Shown here in pieces: positions 21,575 through 33,948 of a stretch of 64,000 bases of DNA (position 1 is the first letter of the stretch; each line of letters starts with the position of its first letter). A program made the position numbers and the translations under genes. A model generated the notes under the pieces. It was given only the letters and a program-made list of their open reading frames with translations, was not told the origin of the DNA and ran no database searches. Origin of the DNA: Hydractinia symbiolongicarpus (taxonomy: Eukaryota; Cnidaria; Hydrozoa; Anthoathecata; Hydractiniidae); assembly GCF_029227915.1 (NCBI RefSeq), contig NC_079876.1:17176001-17240000 (forward strand), given 5' to 3'.

Positions 21575-22940
21575 CTCAATACAACAAATGCGTAAAGTTA
21601 TTTGGTATTTTGCGTTCGTTTTTTATAAAAAAATTCTCCTTTTTGTTAATATCCATTTTTATAAAAGAGACAGGAAATTTGATTTTTTTAAAAAAAACAC
21701 AGAAGTTTTGACAAATAATGGATATCCCAAATATGAGTTAAAACCATTACAGTATCCTTAATTGGTAAAGGCTTTAGATCTTGTCAAAGAACAGCAGTGA
21801 CCTGTTGATACACAGAAATTTTTTTTCCGAGATTTATTTACACGATACACCGTGCTGTCCGGATCGTGCGGTTTTTATTAGCGGTTATGGATATATAACA
21901 GTTTATAAATTTTGCTGACTTCAGCAATGACCCGTCCATGTACAGTATATTTTTCACAACTTTTTAGCCCTTACCTGTTTTGTGAAGAGCTTGAAACACT
22001 GGTCAAAATAATATATAGGATTGCGTGGTTTTGATCAGTGGTGGAAATATAAGAGTCTAAAAATTTGGCTGACATCCGTAAAGTCCTACCAAAATACAAA
22101 TTTTTTTTTTTAGGAATTTGTTTTCCTGTTCCCTCTTTGTGTGTAGAGCTTGAATTACTAATCATGAAAATGTATAGGATTATTCTTTGAATGTCATCTC
22201 GAATGAACGTGTATAATGAATTTTTTGAGTTCTTTTTTTTATGGAAGTTGGTTCATAACTATTTTATTTATGATAATATTTTGACACGTCTTGACTGCGT
22301 GTTTTTCAAATCTAAAGTAAATCTAAACTAAAATGAAAAGAAAAAGATAGGATTATTGGTTTTTAAAGATTAGTTGTATAAATTTATTTCCAACCTATTT
22401 CATGTTATTTAGCCTTCCTAAACTTAAAAGTGCAATGCCATGATTCGCCAATGTTTTTTACGTCAGTCTAAAAAGCATCGTTATGTCAAGAAGTTAATAA
22501 ATAAGATATATAACTGTTTTCGGCGACATCAAAAGAAAATGTACATATCCACTTTGCTTGTTACACACAGACGGACACAGTTTTTGTATTATTATAATTA
22601 GCTGTGAAATATTATACAACTTTATTTGATAAAATTTCCTTGGCTCGCTTAACTGAGAGTGTGTCCAGAACCTATCCTCTTTTCACTTTGTTGATTGCAA
22701 AGCGGAACAGACAGAACTTTTGTGGATTAAACATTATCTCAGTATTAGATCTCTCACTACGATTTAATCTAATCTAATATAATAAAAATATTAAATCCTA
22801 GAATCTGCTAAAACAGTTACTATAACAACAAATAAATAATCTATTATAATAATACTATAGATATATTTCTGTTTAAAATTATTTACACTCTTCAAAAATC
22901 TAGATCGTCCCTGATATTCTGGAAAATATAAACATATCGA
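21575..22940. other. No gene; degenerate tandem repeats of about 175 bp
   Basis: About 21780-22170 holds two to three strongly diverged repeats (shared GAGCTTGAA, TATAGGATT and TTTGCTGAC-type blocks). The remainder is plain AT-rich sequence. Confidence 0.35.
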
Positions 22941-22942
22941 TA

Positions 22943-23042
22943 CAACCTCGTCCCCAGCGCCTGTTGTCGCTTTTTTCTATCTCAGGACGGTATCGCATTC
23001 TAGAAGTCAGAAGAGATACAAGATGCGCTGGGGACCAGGTTG
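22943..23042. mobile_element. Palindromic CAACCTCG element, copy 1
   Basis: 100 bp running from CAACCTCGTCCCCAGCGC to GCGCTGGGGACCAGGTTG. The flanks ATATCGAT and ATATCAAT are an 8-bp duplication with one mismatch. There is no ORF, so it must be moved by an unseen transposase. Confidence 0.65.
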
Positions 23043-23459
23043 ATATCAATATAATCGAGTGTTTGATTTTACTAGGAATCAAAGGCGACACCGAGGGAAT
23101 GTATGTGTTATAAAATACTTTATATAATAGCTTTAAGAAGGTAATGATAAATAATCGAAAGCGGTTGTAAAATCATTACCACTATGTTGCCTTCTCGTCC
23201 CTATGGCTTGTTGCCTCTGTCAAAGCTGCTAGCGCTTATTTGACGGCTCAACAATGTCAAAAAGGCAAAAGCGCGTAGAGACGAGGTCGACTATGTTGCT
23301 TTACTTGCAATATCCTTGCTTGCATCTATGTTAAATATGAAAGCTCATTGTTGACGCACGAGTTAAAATAGTTTGAGCTTCTTTTTATATGAATGATCAA
23401 TTTAAACGGAAGTTAAATCCCTTTTTCAATTGAATTATTGAAGAAATAATATATATATA

Positions 23460-23636
23460 CTAGTCGTTAGCCCGTGGAAATACCCACGGGGTCGCCCGTC
23501 CTTTATATTTACCCGTGACAACAAAGTGGATAAAAATATACCGCATTTGATATTCGTGTTTCCGTAACATGATTTTTTAACTCAGCGGGGGTCCGCGCAG
23601 AGACAGCCAGACGGAATACGGCTATTTTAATAGAGA
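23460..23636 (-). mobile_element. Mini-Helitron (177 bp)
   Basis: On the minus strand it starts A|TCTCTATTAAAATAGCCG and ends with the hairpin CCCGTGGGTATTTCCACGGG, then CTAACGACTAG|T. These are the Helitron hallmarks: 5' TC, 3' hairpin plus CTAG, inserted between A and T with no duplication. Confidence 0.7.
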
Positions 23637-23711
23637 TACATATTTATAGTGACGTCACTTTAAGTTGAATGTCAAAGTGAATATTTTAGAAGATTTAAAG
23701 ATATCCTTTCA

Positions 23712-23809
23712 CAACCTCGTCCCCAGGGCATCTTGTATCTTTTCTGAATTCGGGACGTATCGCCGTCCTAGTTTTAGAAGAAGAACAACAGGCGCTGGGA
23801 ACGAGGTTG
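23712..23809. mobile_element. Palindromic CAACCTCG element, copy 2
   Basis: From CAACCTCGTCCCCAGGGC to GCGCTGGGAACGAGGTTG. A perfect 8-bp ATCCTTTC repeat flanks it on both sides (one extra A on the left). Confidence 0.7.
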
Positions 23810-23995
23810 ATCCTTTCCACCAGTGCGCATAAACTTTCTCATTGTCATTATCTCGACTTACGTGTAAGTCACTAAATTTAAAAATCAATTTATCGTTTTG
23901 CAGCCTTTTTAATATTAAAACATAGAATAAATTAACTGCGTCTAATTTTTGAAACTTTTTTATCTCATTTGTCTTACATAACGAATTTTAATTTA

Positions 23996-24283
23996 CCGTA
24001 CTGATCTGAACAAGCGCCCTGGGCGCTTATTAAATTTTTGGATTTTTTTAAAGACAACAGTAATTTTCAACTTTGTTTTTTTTCCTGAAAAATAAAACTG
24101 AACAAAAGATGTAACAAAATGAAGTTCAGTCTCTCTAGGGTTCTCAATAAAAGAAAGTAAAATTTTCATATAAGCGCCCAGTTTCTCAAGGTAGTTTTCG
24201 ATTAGGCGCCCCCTTTTATCAGGTGGGCGCTTATTTAAGGGGGGCGCTTAAAAAATGCTGGGCGCTTAATCGGATCATTACAG
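23996..24283. mobile_element. Tc1/mariner-like MITE
   Basis: About 288 bp bounded by TA. The inverted termini TACCGTACTGATCTGAACAA and, on the other strand, TACTGTAATGATCCGATTAA both run into AAGCGCCC. The interior has further GGGCGCTTA palindromes. A related terminus (GGCTTAATCGATCATTTACG) is at 34726-34745. Confidence 0.55.
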
Positions 24284-25014
24284 TATATGAGAACAGGGCT
24301 TGTAAAATTTATTTCATTCCCCTCCAAAAAACATGTAATTAATGAAGTGATTAATGAAACAGAGTTACCATATACCTGCATATCGTTTTAATAAATACAG
24401 TTAGTCCAAAATAAAGAATAGAAATATCACAATCATAGTCATTTAAGTAAAGACGCAGTATGTTATTGTATAATAATAGTTATCATGTCATTAACAAACG
24501 AGTTTATTCTAGGCTACGTTTTCGTAAAAAGACGTAGTATATCGTTTAACTTAGATCACTTAGAAGCGTTGGTGTTGGAATGCTATATTGTCTGATATTG
24601 TAAAGAATTTAACACCTTATTTTAAAATGAAGTGTTTTTTGATGATTTATAAATATATTTTACTACACTACGTCCATTTTTTATATCTATAATATTTAAA
24701 AAAATATGTAAAAAAGAACTTTCCTCGAGTTGCTGTTCAGTTACCGGAGTGTTATCGTATCGTATTAGACTCTCATACGGTGGAGGACTTCCTCCAAGCT
24801 TCTATCAAAAAGGAAAGAGTTACCTTCGGAAGAATATTAATAAAATAAAAAATAACCCTCTTTGATGTTCTATTTTATTCAATGCAGCGATAGTTACAAG
24901 TTATAAGAGCTTTAGATTGTGCAACTTTTACGTTTTTATCACGTGGTAGGACATTGTATATAATTCATGTTGATTTTCTTTCCCATGCGTCTCAGTGCCA
25001 GCTTTAATATAAAA

Positions 25015-25190
25015 TCTACTGATAGCTAATCTCTAATTATAAGGAACTTTTAAAATTATTATTAAATTTGCTGAAAGCTAATCTCCAATTGCTAGGGAAC
25101 TTTGAAATTATTATTAAATTTGCTGAAAGTTAATCTCCAATTGCTAGGAACCTTTGAAATTATTATAAAACACTGCTGAAAGCTAATCTG
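25015..25190 (+). repeat. 52-bp tandem repeat, about 3.3 copies
   Basis: Unit begins TGCTGAAAGCTAATCTCCAA and ends in AATTATTATTAAATT. Copies are 85-95 percent alike by eye. Confidence 0.7.
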
Positions 25191-25412
25191 TTTACTTAAT
25201 TTTGGCAATCGCTATCAACGATCTTCACAAAGCAGCATGCCTTTTATATCTTATACCATTTAAACACATTGGCGAAGGAATGTTATTGTCTGATGAAATT
25301 GTATTATAGCTAACTGTATGTTTTTACTCATCCGGTGAAGCTTTTTACATTCTGCTTTCAAAAAAATTATTCGGTTCAAAAAATATTTTAAACCGATTGG
25401 TAGCTTTATGAA

Positions 25413-25690
25413 TTGACTGGTAGCCTTGTGGTAGAGCCTTTTTTAAATCACGCCAGAGACTATAATAGTGCGAATCTATCCTTTCTGCTTAGCACTCAGC
25501 ATGAGAATAGGATTGATATCTTAGGAGGTTTTCTAGTTGAGCGATTGCTGTGCTTGCACGACTTTCGTAGCTCAAATATGGGAGCTTTAAATGCACTACG
25601 ACACTTTTTGCAGGACCCTCGTTAATAGCAGTACCAATAGGAACTAAAAAGGTCACCCTGGGTAAATACTTTTAATAATAATAATAATAA
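25413..25690 (+). mobile_element. tRNA-derived SINE, copy 1
   Basis: The head GACTGGTAGCCTTGTGGTAG is a tRNA-like promoter start. The body shares GAGCGATTGC, GCACGACTTTCGTAGCTCAA and GGACCCTC with copies at 59.6 and 62.3 kb. The tail is (TAA)n. The tRNA B-box region is degraded in this copy. Confidence 0.65.
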
Positions 25691-25830
25691 CTAGTCGTTA
25701 GCCCTTGGAAAAATCCACGGTTCACCCGTCCTTTTTATACCGAATTACGTGCGTCTCGCTACTTGCGTAGCAAGCTACCATTTTGCGTGACAGACAGACA
25801 GAGAGACGTATACGGGCATTATAATATAGA
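25691..25830 (-). mobile_element. Mini-Helitron (140 bp) directly abutting the SINE tail
   Basis: Minus strand: A|TCTATATTATAATGCCCGTA, then the block TGTCACGCAAAATGGTAGCT, a 3' hairpin CCGTGGATTTTTCCAAGG, and CTAACGACTAG|T. It inserted at the SINE tail. Confidence 0.7.
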
Positions 25831-25999
25831 TAATAAAGATTGTAAGTCTCAAAAGCAACTTCTTAATTTCTAAGTAGAGTTTTGAAGGATGTTTAAGACT
25901 TGCTGCATCTGTGAAGGAAGGAAAGATACCAAAGGATGCTATTTCTCTAAGATATTCGCCAAACATTTGATATGTGTTTTTTAGTCATGTGCTTTCTCG

Positions 26000-27640
26000 G
26001 TTTTGCTGGCTTTTTTTAAATTCAATAACTTTTAGCTGAACGCTTAGAAGATATTGCCTTTAAAGATTCTTATCTAGAAATCGGTATTGTTCACATTTCC
26101 CGACTAAAATCTGAATACTGTCCTGTAAAGTTACTTGATTTCTTTCCCTCCATTTGCCATTTAGACATCGAAACTAACATCTCGTGCTTTTCAACACGAT
26201 TATTTAGCACAAAGAAGGGGTATAAAGTTTCAAAAAGACGAACTTTGAACTGCACTGTTTACGCTGCAGCGATTCTCAATAATTATATAAGGACGACTCA
26301 TTGACAAGCACGGAAAATGGCCTTCAGAAAAAGAAAAAAATCACTGTTACATACAAGACCCAACAAAAGCAATTACTAACATAATTCCCTATTTAAAAAT
26401 GTAAATATTGACAAATATTGAAGTATCGTTGATTGTTGCATCATTTTTTATATTCAAGGTTTATCTCGGGAGATTTTTCATGCTTTTGGATTGATTAGGT
26501 TGCGTCTTGCTTTTTTCGAGGTCGACATAATATATATAAAAAAAGAAAACAATTGTTGCCACAGAGAAAGAACAGTATTGAACTGTTGAATATATATTAG
26601 ACGATCTTCTAACAGCGCATGCGCGTATTTTACGCAGTGATTGCAGTGCAGAATCCGAAAAGAAACCGGAAACTGGAAATCGGAAAACATCGCTTTCCGT
26701 TTTCCACATAGTTCGCTCAAATATCGGGTATCCAAATCCGAAAAAATCGGGTAATCGGATTAATCACGTTCCGTCCCCTAGGGTTAATTTACGTTTATCA
26801 CGGAGGTTTACAGATCGATTTGTGGGAATATACTTCAATATGGTTGCTTATCGCTGTTTCAGCCGTTTTTGGTGGTTCGGACTACTACATTAAATTTCTG
26901 ATTTAGTTAATCTATATGTAAATGATTGTAGATTTATTGGTTGTAAAAATATTTGTCAAGTAGTAAGAACAAAACAGTAGTTTTTTTAAAAGACTTTGTT
27001 GTGTACCCATCAGGAGTCAAATATTTGTTAACGATTACTCTCGACCCCAGAGCTCTTTGAGATAACTCGAGGTCTTAATCTCAAAGAGCTCTGGGGACGA
27101 GAATGGTTAACGATGTTTATGAGTGAACGTAAAAGAAGATACTAATTGGAAATCCACGTGAAAAAACATCTAAAGATTGAATTAACTTGTTCGGTACCTT
27201 TGCTATTTTGAAATTTTACCATACCGCAATTTAAGCGTTTTGTTGGCGTTACCTTCTGTATTCAACTAGCGGTGTTACTTTAGCTTTTTCGAAAATTAAA
27301 AGTTTCATTTAGTTTCCTTACTATTATTTTTTTAATAAATGAAAGTTATAAATTCTTATAACTGCAATCTAGGAAATATTTTTTTGCCTTGGAACAAGTG
27401 GTTAAACAAAATCTCCTTGCTAAAACTCTGCAGTTAGCAACTGCGAAAACTTTGCCTTTTCAGATGGGAAGGCCGGGTAAACAACTTCGAAATGATCTAC
27501 TACATATTTTTTAGATAAAAACAACAACAATTAAATCGCACGGCATCCGTATCTTCCTTGCTAACCTAACTTTTTATAGAAGGTTTAGGGGCTTGGTGAC
27601 TACTACAGTCTTCTTCTTGCTCCTGCCATTTTTAACTACT
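26000..27640. other. No supported gene
   Basis: AT-rich. The only structured part is the palindrome at 27046-27103, with arms CTCGACCCCAGAGCTCTTTG and its complement separated by about 14 bp. A right-half copy of that arm lies at 28520-28552. Confidence 0.45.
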
Positions 27641-27969
27641 CTAGCTCCACAAGGATTTGCATTCACATTCTAGATTCTACAAAACTATGGCTCTTTTAGC
27701 TATAGTTTTGTATTTATTTTTGCGAAAAATTGTAAATTCTTTAACAGCGAGAAAAGAAAACAAAAAAAAAAGAATAATCTTCACGACGATCAACTATGGT
27801 CTGAAAAGTCGGAAGAGAGGGAGATGCCGACGTGAGTGAAACTTATCCAAGCGAAAAAGCTGTTTGCGAAAATTGACAACTGAACTGTGAAAAGTTTGTA
27901 GTTCATATGTGTTTAAAGAAGCAAGGTTTGCTTGTGGCACGAATCCTTATATTTGGCTCTTTTATGCGA

Positions 27970-28240
27970 TACAGTTGAACTCATGTAATTCGAACTCCTA
28001 TAATTCGAAAACTTATTTAGATCGAATAGATTCTCCCGTTCCTTCAAAATTTACTAGTATACCCATATAAGAAAACTCCTTTAACTCTAACACCCATAAT
28101 TCCATAATCATGTAAATCGAACAGAAATCGAACTAGGGGGACCTAGTCGAATTAAATTCGACTAGGTCCCCCTAGTCGAATTTAATTCGAATTTTGGAAT
28201 TTTTCGTTACTACTTCGAACTCCTAAAATTTTTTACGCTT
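27970..28240 (+). repeat. Pogo/Tigger-like terminal fragment with 43-bp palindrome
   Basis: The left part, TA|CAGTTGAACTCATGTAATTC, with repeated AATTCGAA, resembles a pogo-type terminus. At 28133-28175 lies a perfect palindrome: arms of 21 bp starting CTAGGGGGACCTAGTCGAAT around a single A. A transposase is not present. Confidence 0.5.
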
Positions 28241-28689
28241 TTAAATGGTTTGAAGTTCTGAAGCTTCTTGAAGCCGTAGTTCACATCATACAAACGTACA
28301 AAGTAGCAACCACGAGAAACCACATTGAAGGTAATTTGAAAGTAAAGTACAATGCTCTAAATAAAGGAGCTAGAAAAGGGGGGAAACAAATAAAGATGTG
28401 GCAAGTCAATTAAAAATTCTATGCTAATTGGAAGAAAAACAAATAAAAGATATTTGATGCGTTCGAAAATTCCTCTTTTAAACGCCAACGGCATTTTAAA
28501 GCCTCGAAAGTACTTTCGAGTTTATCTCAAAGAGCTCTGGTGTCGAGAATGCGCCAACAGGTCAAAAACAGGAAGATGTGAGTTAAATAAAGCCTCGTTT
28601 AAGTGGCTTTAATCAATGCGATCCTGTATCACAGCCATCACAAAATGAAATCACAACGACGAAATTAAAATTCTAAACAAGTTAACCTT

Positions 28690-29060
28690 GTTTATCATCT
28701 TCGTCAACAGGGTTTGTTGCCTATGTCAAAGTGGCAGCTACTACCTAATACGATAGAACGCTCGATAAGAGATACATGTAAACAGGAAAAGTAATTTTTA
28801 GGCAAAACATTACGTCAGAATGCTGTACAACAGTGTTCTTGTACTGGTAAATTGTCAGATAGCCATCCGGGCTTTTGTGGACCTTGCCGTTTGTTTATGC
28901 TGCCCCGGGTAGCAACCAAAGGCGAAATAGTGTAGTCTATGGTCATCCTTCCTTAGTTTTAAAAGAAAAAAATGTTAAATTTTCTTTTATTGGGCGACTA
29001 AAACAAGATAATAGGGAGTGAGGTCAATATCGATGACGTCATAATTTTATGCCGTAGGCG
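28690..29060 (-). repeat. Dispersed element, copy 2 (without gene fragment)
   Basis: Reverse-oriented copy of 13040-13560. It shares CTACCTAATACGATAGAA, then TTTTTAGGCAAAAC, ACAGTGTTCTTGTACTGGTA and GAGGTCAATAT. In place of the NTPase fragment it has only about 36 bp. Confidence 0.6.
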
Positions 29061-29247
29061 CTTTTTTTAAAAAAATTTCGGCGCATGCGCACACTTTTTT
29101 TCCTTAAAATCGCGGATTTGAACGACCGTGAGCTGCGGAGAGACTTCCTAGTTACAAATTATGAAACAGGTGGAAAACATTTGACATATAAGAGGCGTTA
29201 TCACGCCGCCGAAAGAACATATCAATAGCTTTACGGACGAGGTTGGC

Positions 29248-29352
29248 CAACCTCATCCCCAGGGTCTTGTGGGCCCCTGACCCGTTATTACGGAGAACGC
29301 CGCTATCAATTCAACTTCGTCAATAAGACAAAATGCCCCGGGAACGAGGTTG
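29248..29352. mobile_element. Palindromic CAACCTCG element, copy 3
   Basis: From CAACCTCATCCCCAGGGTC to GCCCCGGGAACGAGGTTG. The flanks GAGGTTGGC and GTGGTTTGC are a poor duplication. Confidence 0.55.
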
Positions 29353-30269
29353 GTGGTTTGCCATACGTATCAGCGGCGGAGCAAAATAATTTATCTGAGT
29401 AGGAGGGGGATGCACAGCCCTTCTTCTCATAGACTTGAAAGCCGCGAAATTCGAAAAACAAATATGGCTGCACAATTGATGTGTCGCAAATATTTCAAGT
29501 TTCTTCAGAATTTAAGAGGGTGTAGCGTCTAACCTAAAGGATAGCTTTTGTGATAAGTATTCAGTTATACCTGTGTACTCTAGCAGTAATCGTTTACTTT
29601 TAAAAGTTTTATAGCCAAAGCCATTTATAGCTTTTTCCAGTCAGAGAATAAGAACCAGAAAATGTTGATTTCAGCAGTTTGCGTTTGTCATAACTAATTT
29701 TGGTAAATATTGTACCTAGCTATACAATTTTGGGCATAATATTTTTGCAAAGGCCACTGTTCTGCAGTATAGTAGCTAACATTCAAAATACACTGGCTGC
29801 AATCCATGGACTTCCACAATGTTTGTGTTCTGCCCCACAATTCTGTTGGCACTCCCCCTCTTAAAACTAGTCAGGCCAATCTTCCGACAGTAACAAATGG
29901 GTGGCCAGTCTTAACACTGCAAATTTTATGTCCAAAGATTGGGAAATCACATTAGTCCTTTCAGAGGATGGTGATTTTTTTTGCCCTGTTTTTAATTAAC
30001 TCTGAGGCCAGAAATTGGTGTAGAAATGTTAACGCAAGTAAAGCCAGAGAGAAACACAACTGAAAATCCTTGGTCAAATTGGTGAAAATATTATTCTAGA
30101 CTTGTGTAATAGATAAAATATGGCTGATAATTTCGGTGTTATGGACTGTCCTCACGATTCTATCACATTTTATACAAATTAAATCAATTGTTATCGTTTC
30201 AAAATCACATCATCCTTTTATAAAGTCATTTACAAGTTGTTTTATGAAACCAAGGTGAACTGATTTAAA

Positions 30270-30425
30270 ACAATTTTAAAACAATTTTTTTTTAAATTGT
30301 TTCCAATTTGTTTCAAATTGTTTCAAAATAGTCTAAAATCATTGCGTTGTAACAAAAATCGTTTCGCAATCGTTTCGCAATCGTCTCACAATATTAAAAT
30401 CAAATTGTTTCAAAATCGCTTTAAA
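30270..30425 (+). repeat. Short-period degenerate repeat
   Basis: Repeated TTGTTTCAAA and AATCGTTTCGC words with a period of roughly 10-11 bp. It leads into the inverted minisatellite. Confidence 0.5.
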
Positions 30426-30544
30426 TTCAACACCATTATCATTATTATATTTATCACACGCACCGATTTCCAAAGAAATTTTATTATCAAATTATTAAAA
30501 TATCTATATATATACATCAAACTACGGCGATATTTTTCCTTCCT

Positions 30545-31500
30545 ATGATCGTGTTTTAATAATTTCTAAACGATCTATGGCTATGTTTTAGCTTCCTACG
30601 ATCCCATTTTTATGTTTTTAAATGATCTATGGCTATGTTTTCGTGATGAACAAGATGTTAGAAGCTGAAACATCACCATAGATCCTTCAACAATTATCAA
30701 AACGTGATCGTAAGAAGCAAAAACATCATTTTAGATTGTTTAAAATTTATCAATACGAGATCGTAAGGAGCTAAAACATCGCCATAGATTGTCGTAGATC
30801 GTTTAAAAATTGTCAAAATGTGATCGTAAGAAGCGAAAACATCGTTGTAGATTGTTTAAAAATTATCAATACGCAATCGTAAGAAGCTAAAACATCGCCG
30901 TAAATCGTTTAAAAACCATAAAAACAAGATGGTAAGGGATTGTCTTAAAATGTTCGTATGTTTTTTTTCATATAATTATACAAACGCTACGAAGTACTTC
31001 GTTTCATTAAACGAATGTCATACGAAGTGCTTCGTTTAAAATAAAAAATATAAACAAAGTTTATATAAACTTTTTTAATACATGATACAAACTTAAACAA
31101 AGTTTTTTATCATACAAAATGAAATGATACGAACTTTGAACGAAGTAAATTGCTATACGATCTTGAAGCAAACTCAAAAGTACCGGCGTTATTGCGCATA
31201 ATTATTTCAATACGAAACCAGAAATAAAAGAAGTAAAATATACGAGGTTGACTTCTTTGAAAAGACTAGCAAAATTGCGTATTCATAGGTTCAATCTACA
31301 CAATCTACGGCGATCTTTTCGCTTTATACGATTCAGTTTTCATGATTTTTAAACGATCTACGGAGATCTTTTCGTTTTTTACGATCTTGTTTTCATGTTT
31401 TTTAAACGATCTACGACGATGTCTTAGCTTCTACGATGCCATTTTCATGATTTTTAAACGATCTACGGCAATATTTTTGCTTTCTACGATGCCGTGGAGA
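30545..31500. repeat. Inverted minisatellite (about 53-bp units) around a spacer
   Basis: A roughly 52-53 bp unit (ATCTACGGCGATGTTTTAGC, then TTCTACGATC and TTTTTAAACG) is present in plus orientation at 30545-30640, inverted at about 30650-30945 (four to five units), and in plus orientation again at 31295-31490 (four units). The 31.0-31.3 kb spacer holds CGAAGTACTTCGTTT-type palindromes. A stray unit end lies at 32840. It could fold into very long hairpins. No gene is present. Confidence 0.7.
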
Positions 31501-31759
31501 CTATCCCTAAAGACCTTAGATAATAAGTCCAATTCAAATAAACGAAGTTCGTATAACGAAACAAACTTTATAATTGTTAAAAAAAAAGACTATAGATATA
31601 GTCCAATTATAAATAATAAACGAACTTTGTATAAGAAAATTTTTATACGAACTTCTTTGAAATGATACGAACTACATATACGTACTTTATTTTGAATGAT
31701 ACAAACTTTATACAAACTTGTAATATGATAATATGCAAAAAGTTCGTATTAAAAATAAA

Positions 31760-33086
31760 ATGATACGTAATAATAGAACTCGTATACAGCAACACTAATT
31801 TTGCCATGTTTTGAAAAGCAGGTAATTAGTTGTGACGAAACTAAAATGTGCAATGCGTTCGTTATTCATTATTTTCAAAAACAAATTTGTACGACATAGA
31901 AACAGGATGAAGAAAAATTATAAAACATGCATGTTACAGTCATAACACTCTTTCAATTAATAACTTTCTTGTAAATATTTTGTTAGATGTAAATAATTTT
32001 TATTTTTAGATTTTTCAAAATATATCATTAAACATTAAACTGTTTTTTTATAAAAAAATCCCTCACATTATTATTGTTGCTTCGATCTTAAAAGATCCTC
32101 CAAAAAGCAAAAAGATAACAAGCTTTGTGACGTCCTGTTTCTATGGCAATATTTTGAAATTATACACATTGTTGTCTGAGTTATAAAGCAATGTTTGTTG
32201 AAAAATATTCAGAAAGCAAAGTCTGCATGTGGGAATTGATCACCATAACTATAATTAGATATCATGCTGACTTTGTGCTTGCGAAAGAACATGCTGGAAT
32301 TGATTTCATATAACGAAAGTAGCGAAGGCATTTAAAGAAGTAAGAGATGAAAAAGTTGAACTTTAAAATTTATTTTGTTATTTTTTTTTAATTTAAAAAG
32401 AGCAACTCAATTAAAAAAAAAATTAAATGGTGAATTAAAATTAATGTCTTATGTTTTTCTGTAATATAACTCACAAGTAACATGATATATTTTTAAAGAT
32501 TTACTTGCAAGTAGTTTAATTATTGCGTACTCGTGTTATTAAAAAGATTACTCATTTATTTTACTCAGACTCGCATTGCACTCTCACTCTGAATTATTTT
32601 ACTCGCATTTATTTGTACTTGTACTCTCAAAGATGTGTAGCTTTACTCGAGATCGGCACTATATATTATTTCCCTACGCCTTCATTGAACAGATATATAT
32701 TATTTATTTTGATGTGCAATTAGCGCACGCCTGAGGTATTTAGTGTTTTTTTGGCGTGCGAAGATCGCACAGGAATATTCAAACATGACGTGTGAGGGCA
32801 TGTGCGTGTGCGATCACACACCACATTCCTGCCAAGGATTGCCGTAGATCGTTTTAAGACCCATCAAAAGCGTTGACGTAATTCGCTGGAGAAATGAAAG
32901 TGGCTATAGTTTTTTTAAAAATGGGATCAAATTTATAGTCATAGTTGGTTTCGAAACTTAAAAACTTAAAAAAATAATGATACGATCTAGAAAAGATCAT
33001 AATCGTTTCAATTCGTATAAAATGTGAAACGAAGAGAGTTATATATAGAGTTATACATATTTTTTATTTTGACAAAATGTATAGGT
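31760..33086. other. Upstream region of PIF1, nothing certain
   Basis: AT-rich. A possible 3' splice site (ATTTTGACAAAATGTATAG) lies just before the PIF1 start codon, so an upstream non-coding exon may lie here, but I cannot place it. Confidence 0.35.
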
Positions 33087-33948
33087 ATGGAATGTTATGG
33101 TGAACTTGATTGTACAACAATCATTGAATCTCTGAATAAACAGGGTCAACTATGCAACAGGAAAAACATAGCCAAGTCATATGTTAAAATTGGAAGAGAT
33201 GAACTACGTGACATCGTATTAAAAGTCAATTCAGAATCGTTTATTCTCAAAGATTTTAAAATTCTACAACGGTTTGCCAAGGAAGGCAAGGCAACTCTCC
33301 TATTTACCAAATTAAATAAAAACATCTTATTTTCTAATGCACCTCCAGAAAAATTATTGGTATTTTTAAAACTGCTTAGAATTAAAACCGGAATTCAGTC
33401 AACTAACGCTACAGATAGAATGAGACTATATTCTTCAGCTGCAAAAGCCTTTGAAGACATAAGCCCATTAACAGTACATGATGTAAAGAAATTTCAGAAC
33501 CGTACTAATTTGAAAAGTCCAATCCAGTCTTTGCCTTTGAAAAGAAAATCAACTGACATTACGCCAGTAAGAGTTACCAAACGAGGACTGGAATGTGTTG
33601 AGGGTAATGCACGGAAGAAACTACACTCTGAGCCTTTACAACTTGTTAAACTTGGACGAAACCCGGGTCAGATGCAAAAAGAAATAATAACTTCCTCGCA
33701 ACTTGACAGTTCAATAATGGTCAAAAAAAGAGTCAACTTATCTGGAAAGCTAACCGGGGAACAAACTCAAATATTAAAAGCCGTCAGGCAGGGGTACAAT
33801 GTATTTTTTACTGGAAGTGCAGGCACTGGAAAGTCATATTTGTTGAAAAAAATTATTGGTTCTTTACCACCAGAAGGTACAGTAGCATCAGCAAGCACAG
33901 GCGTGGCAGCTTGCCAAATTGGTGGTGTGACGTTGCATTCCTTTGCAG
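33087..33948 (+). CDS. PIF1: PIF1 exon 1: N-terminal region and Walker A
   Basis: Carries the N-terminal accessory region ([20 protein letters not shown]), a basic linker, and the helicase start [32 protein letters not shown] and [19 protein letters not shown]. Donor GCAG before GTATGG, phase 1. Confidence 0.9.

Noticed and set aside
25015-25190. CRISPR-like array
   Set aside because: Copies are contiguous with no spacers, and the context is eukaryotic; it is a plain tandem repeat.
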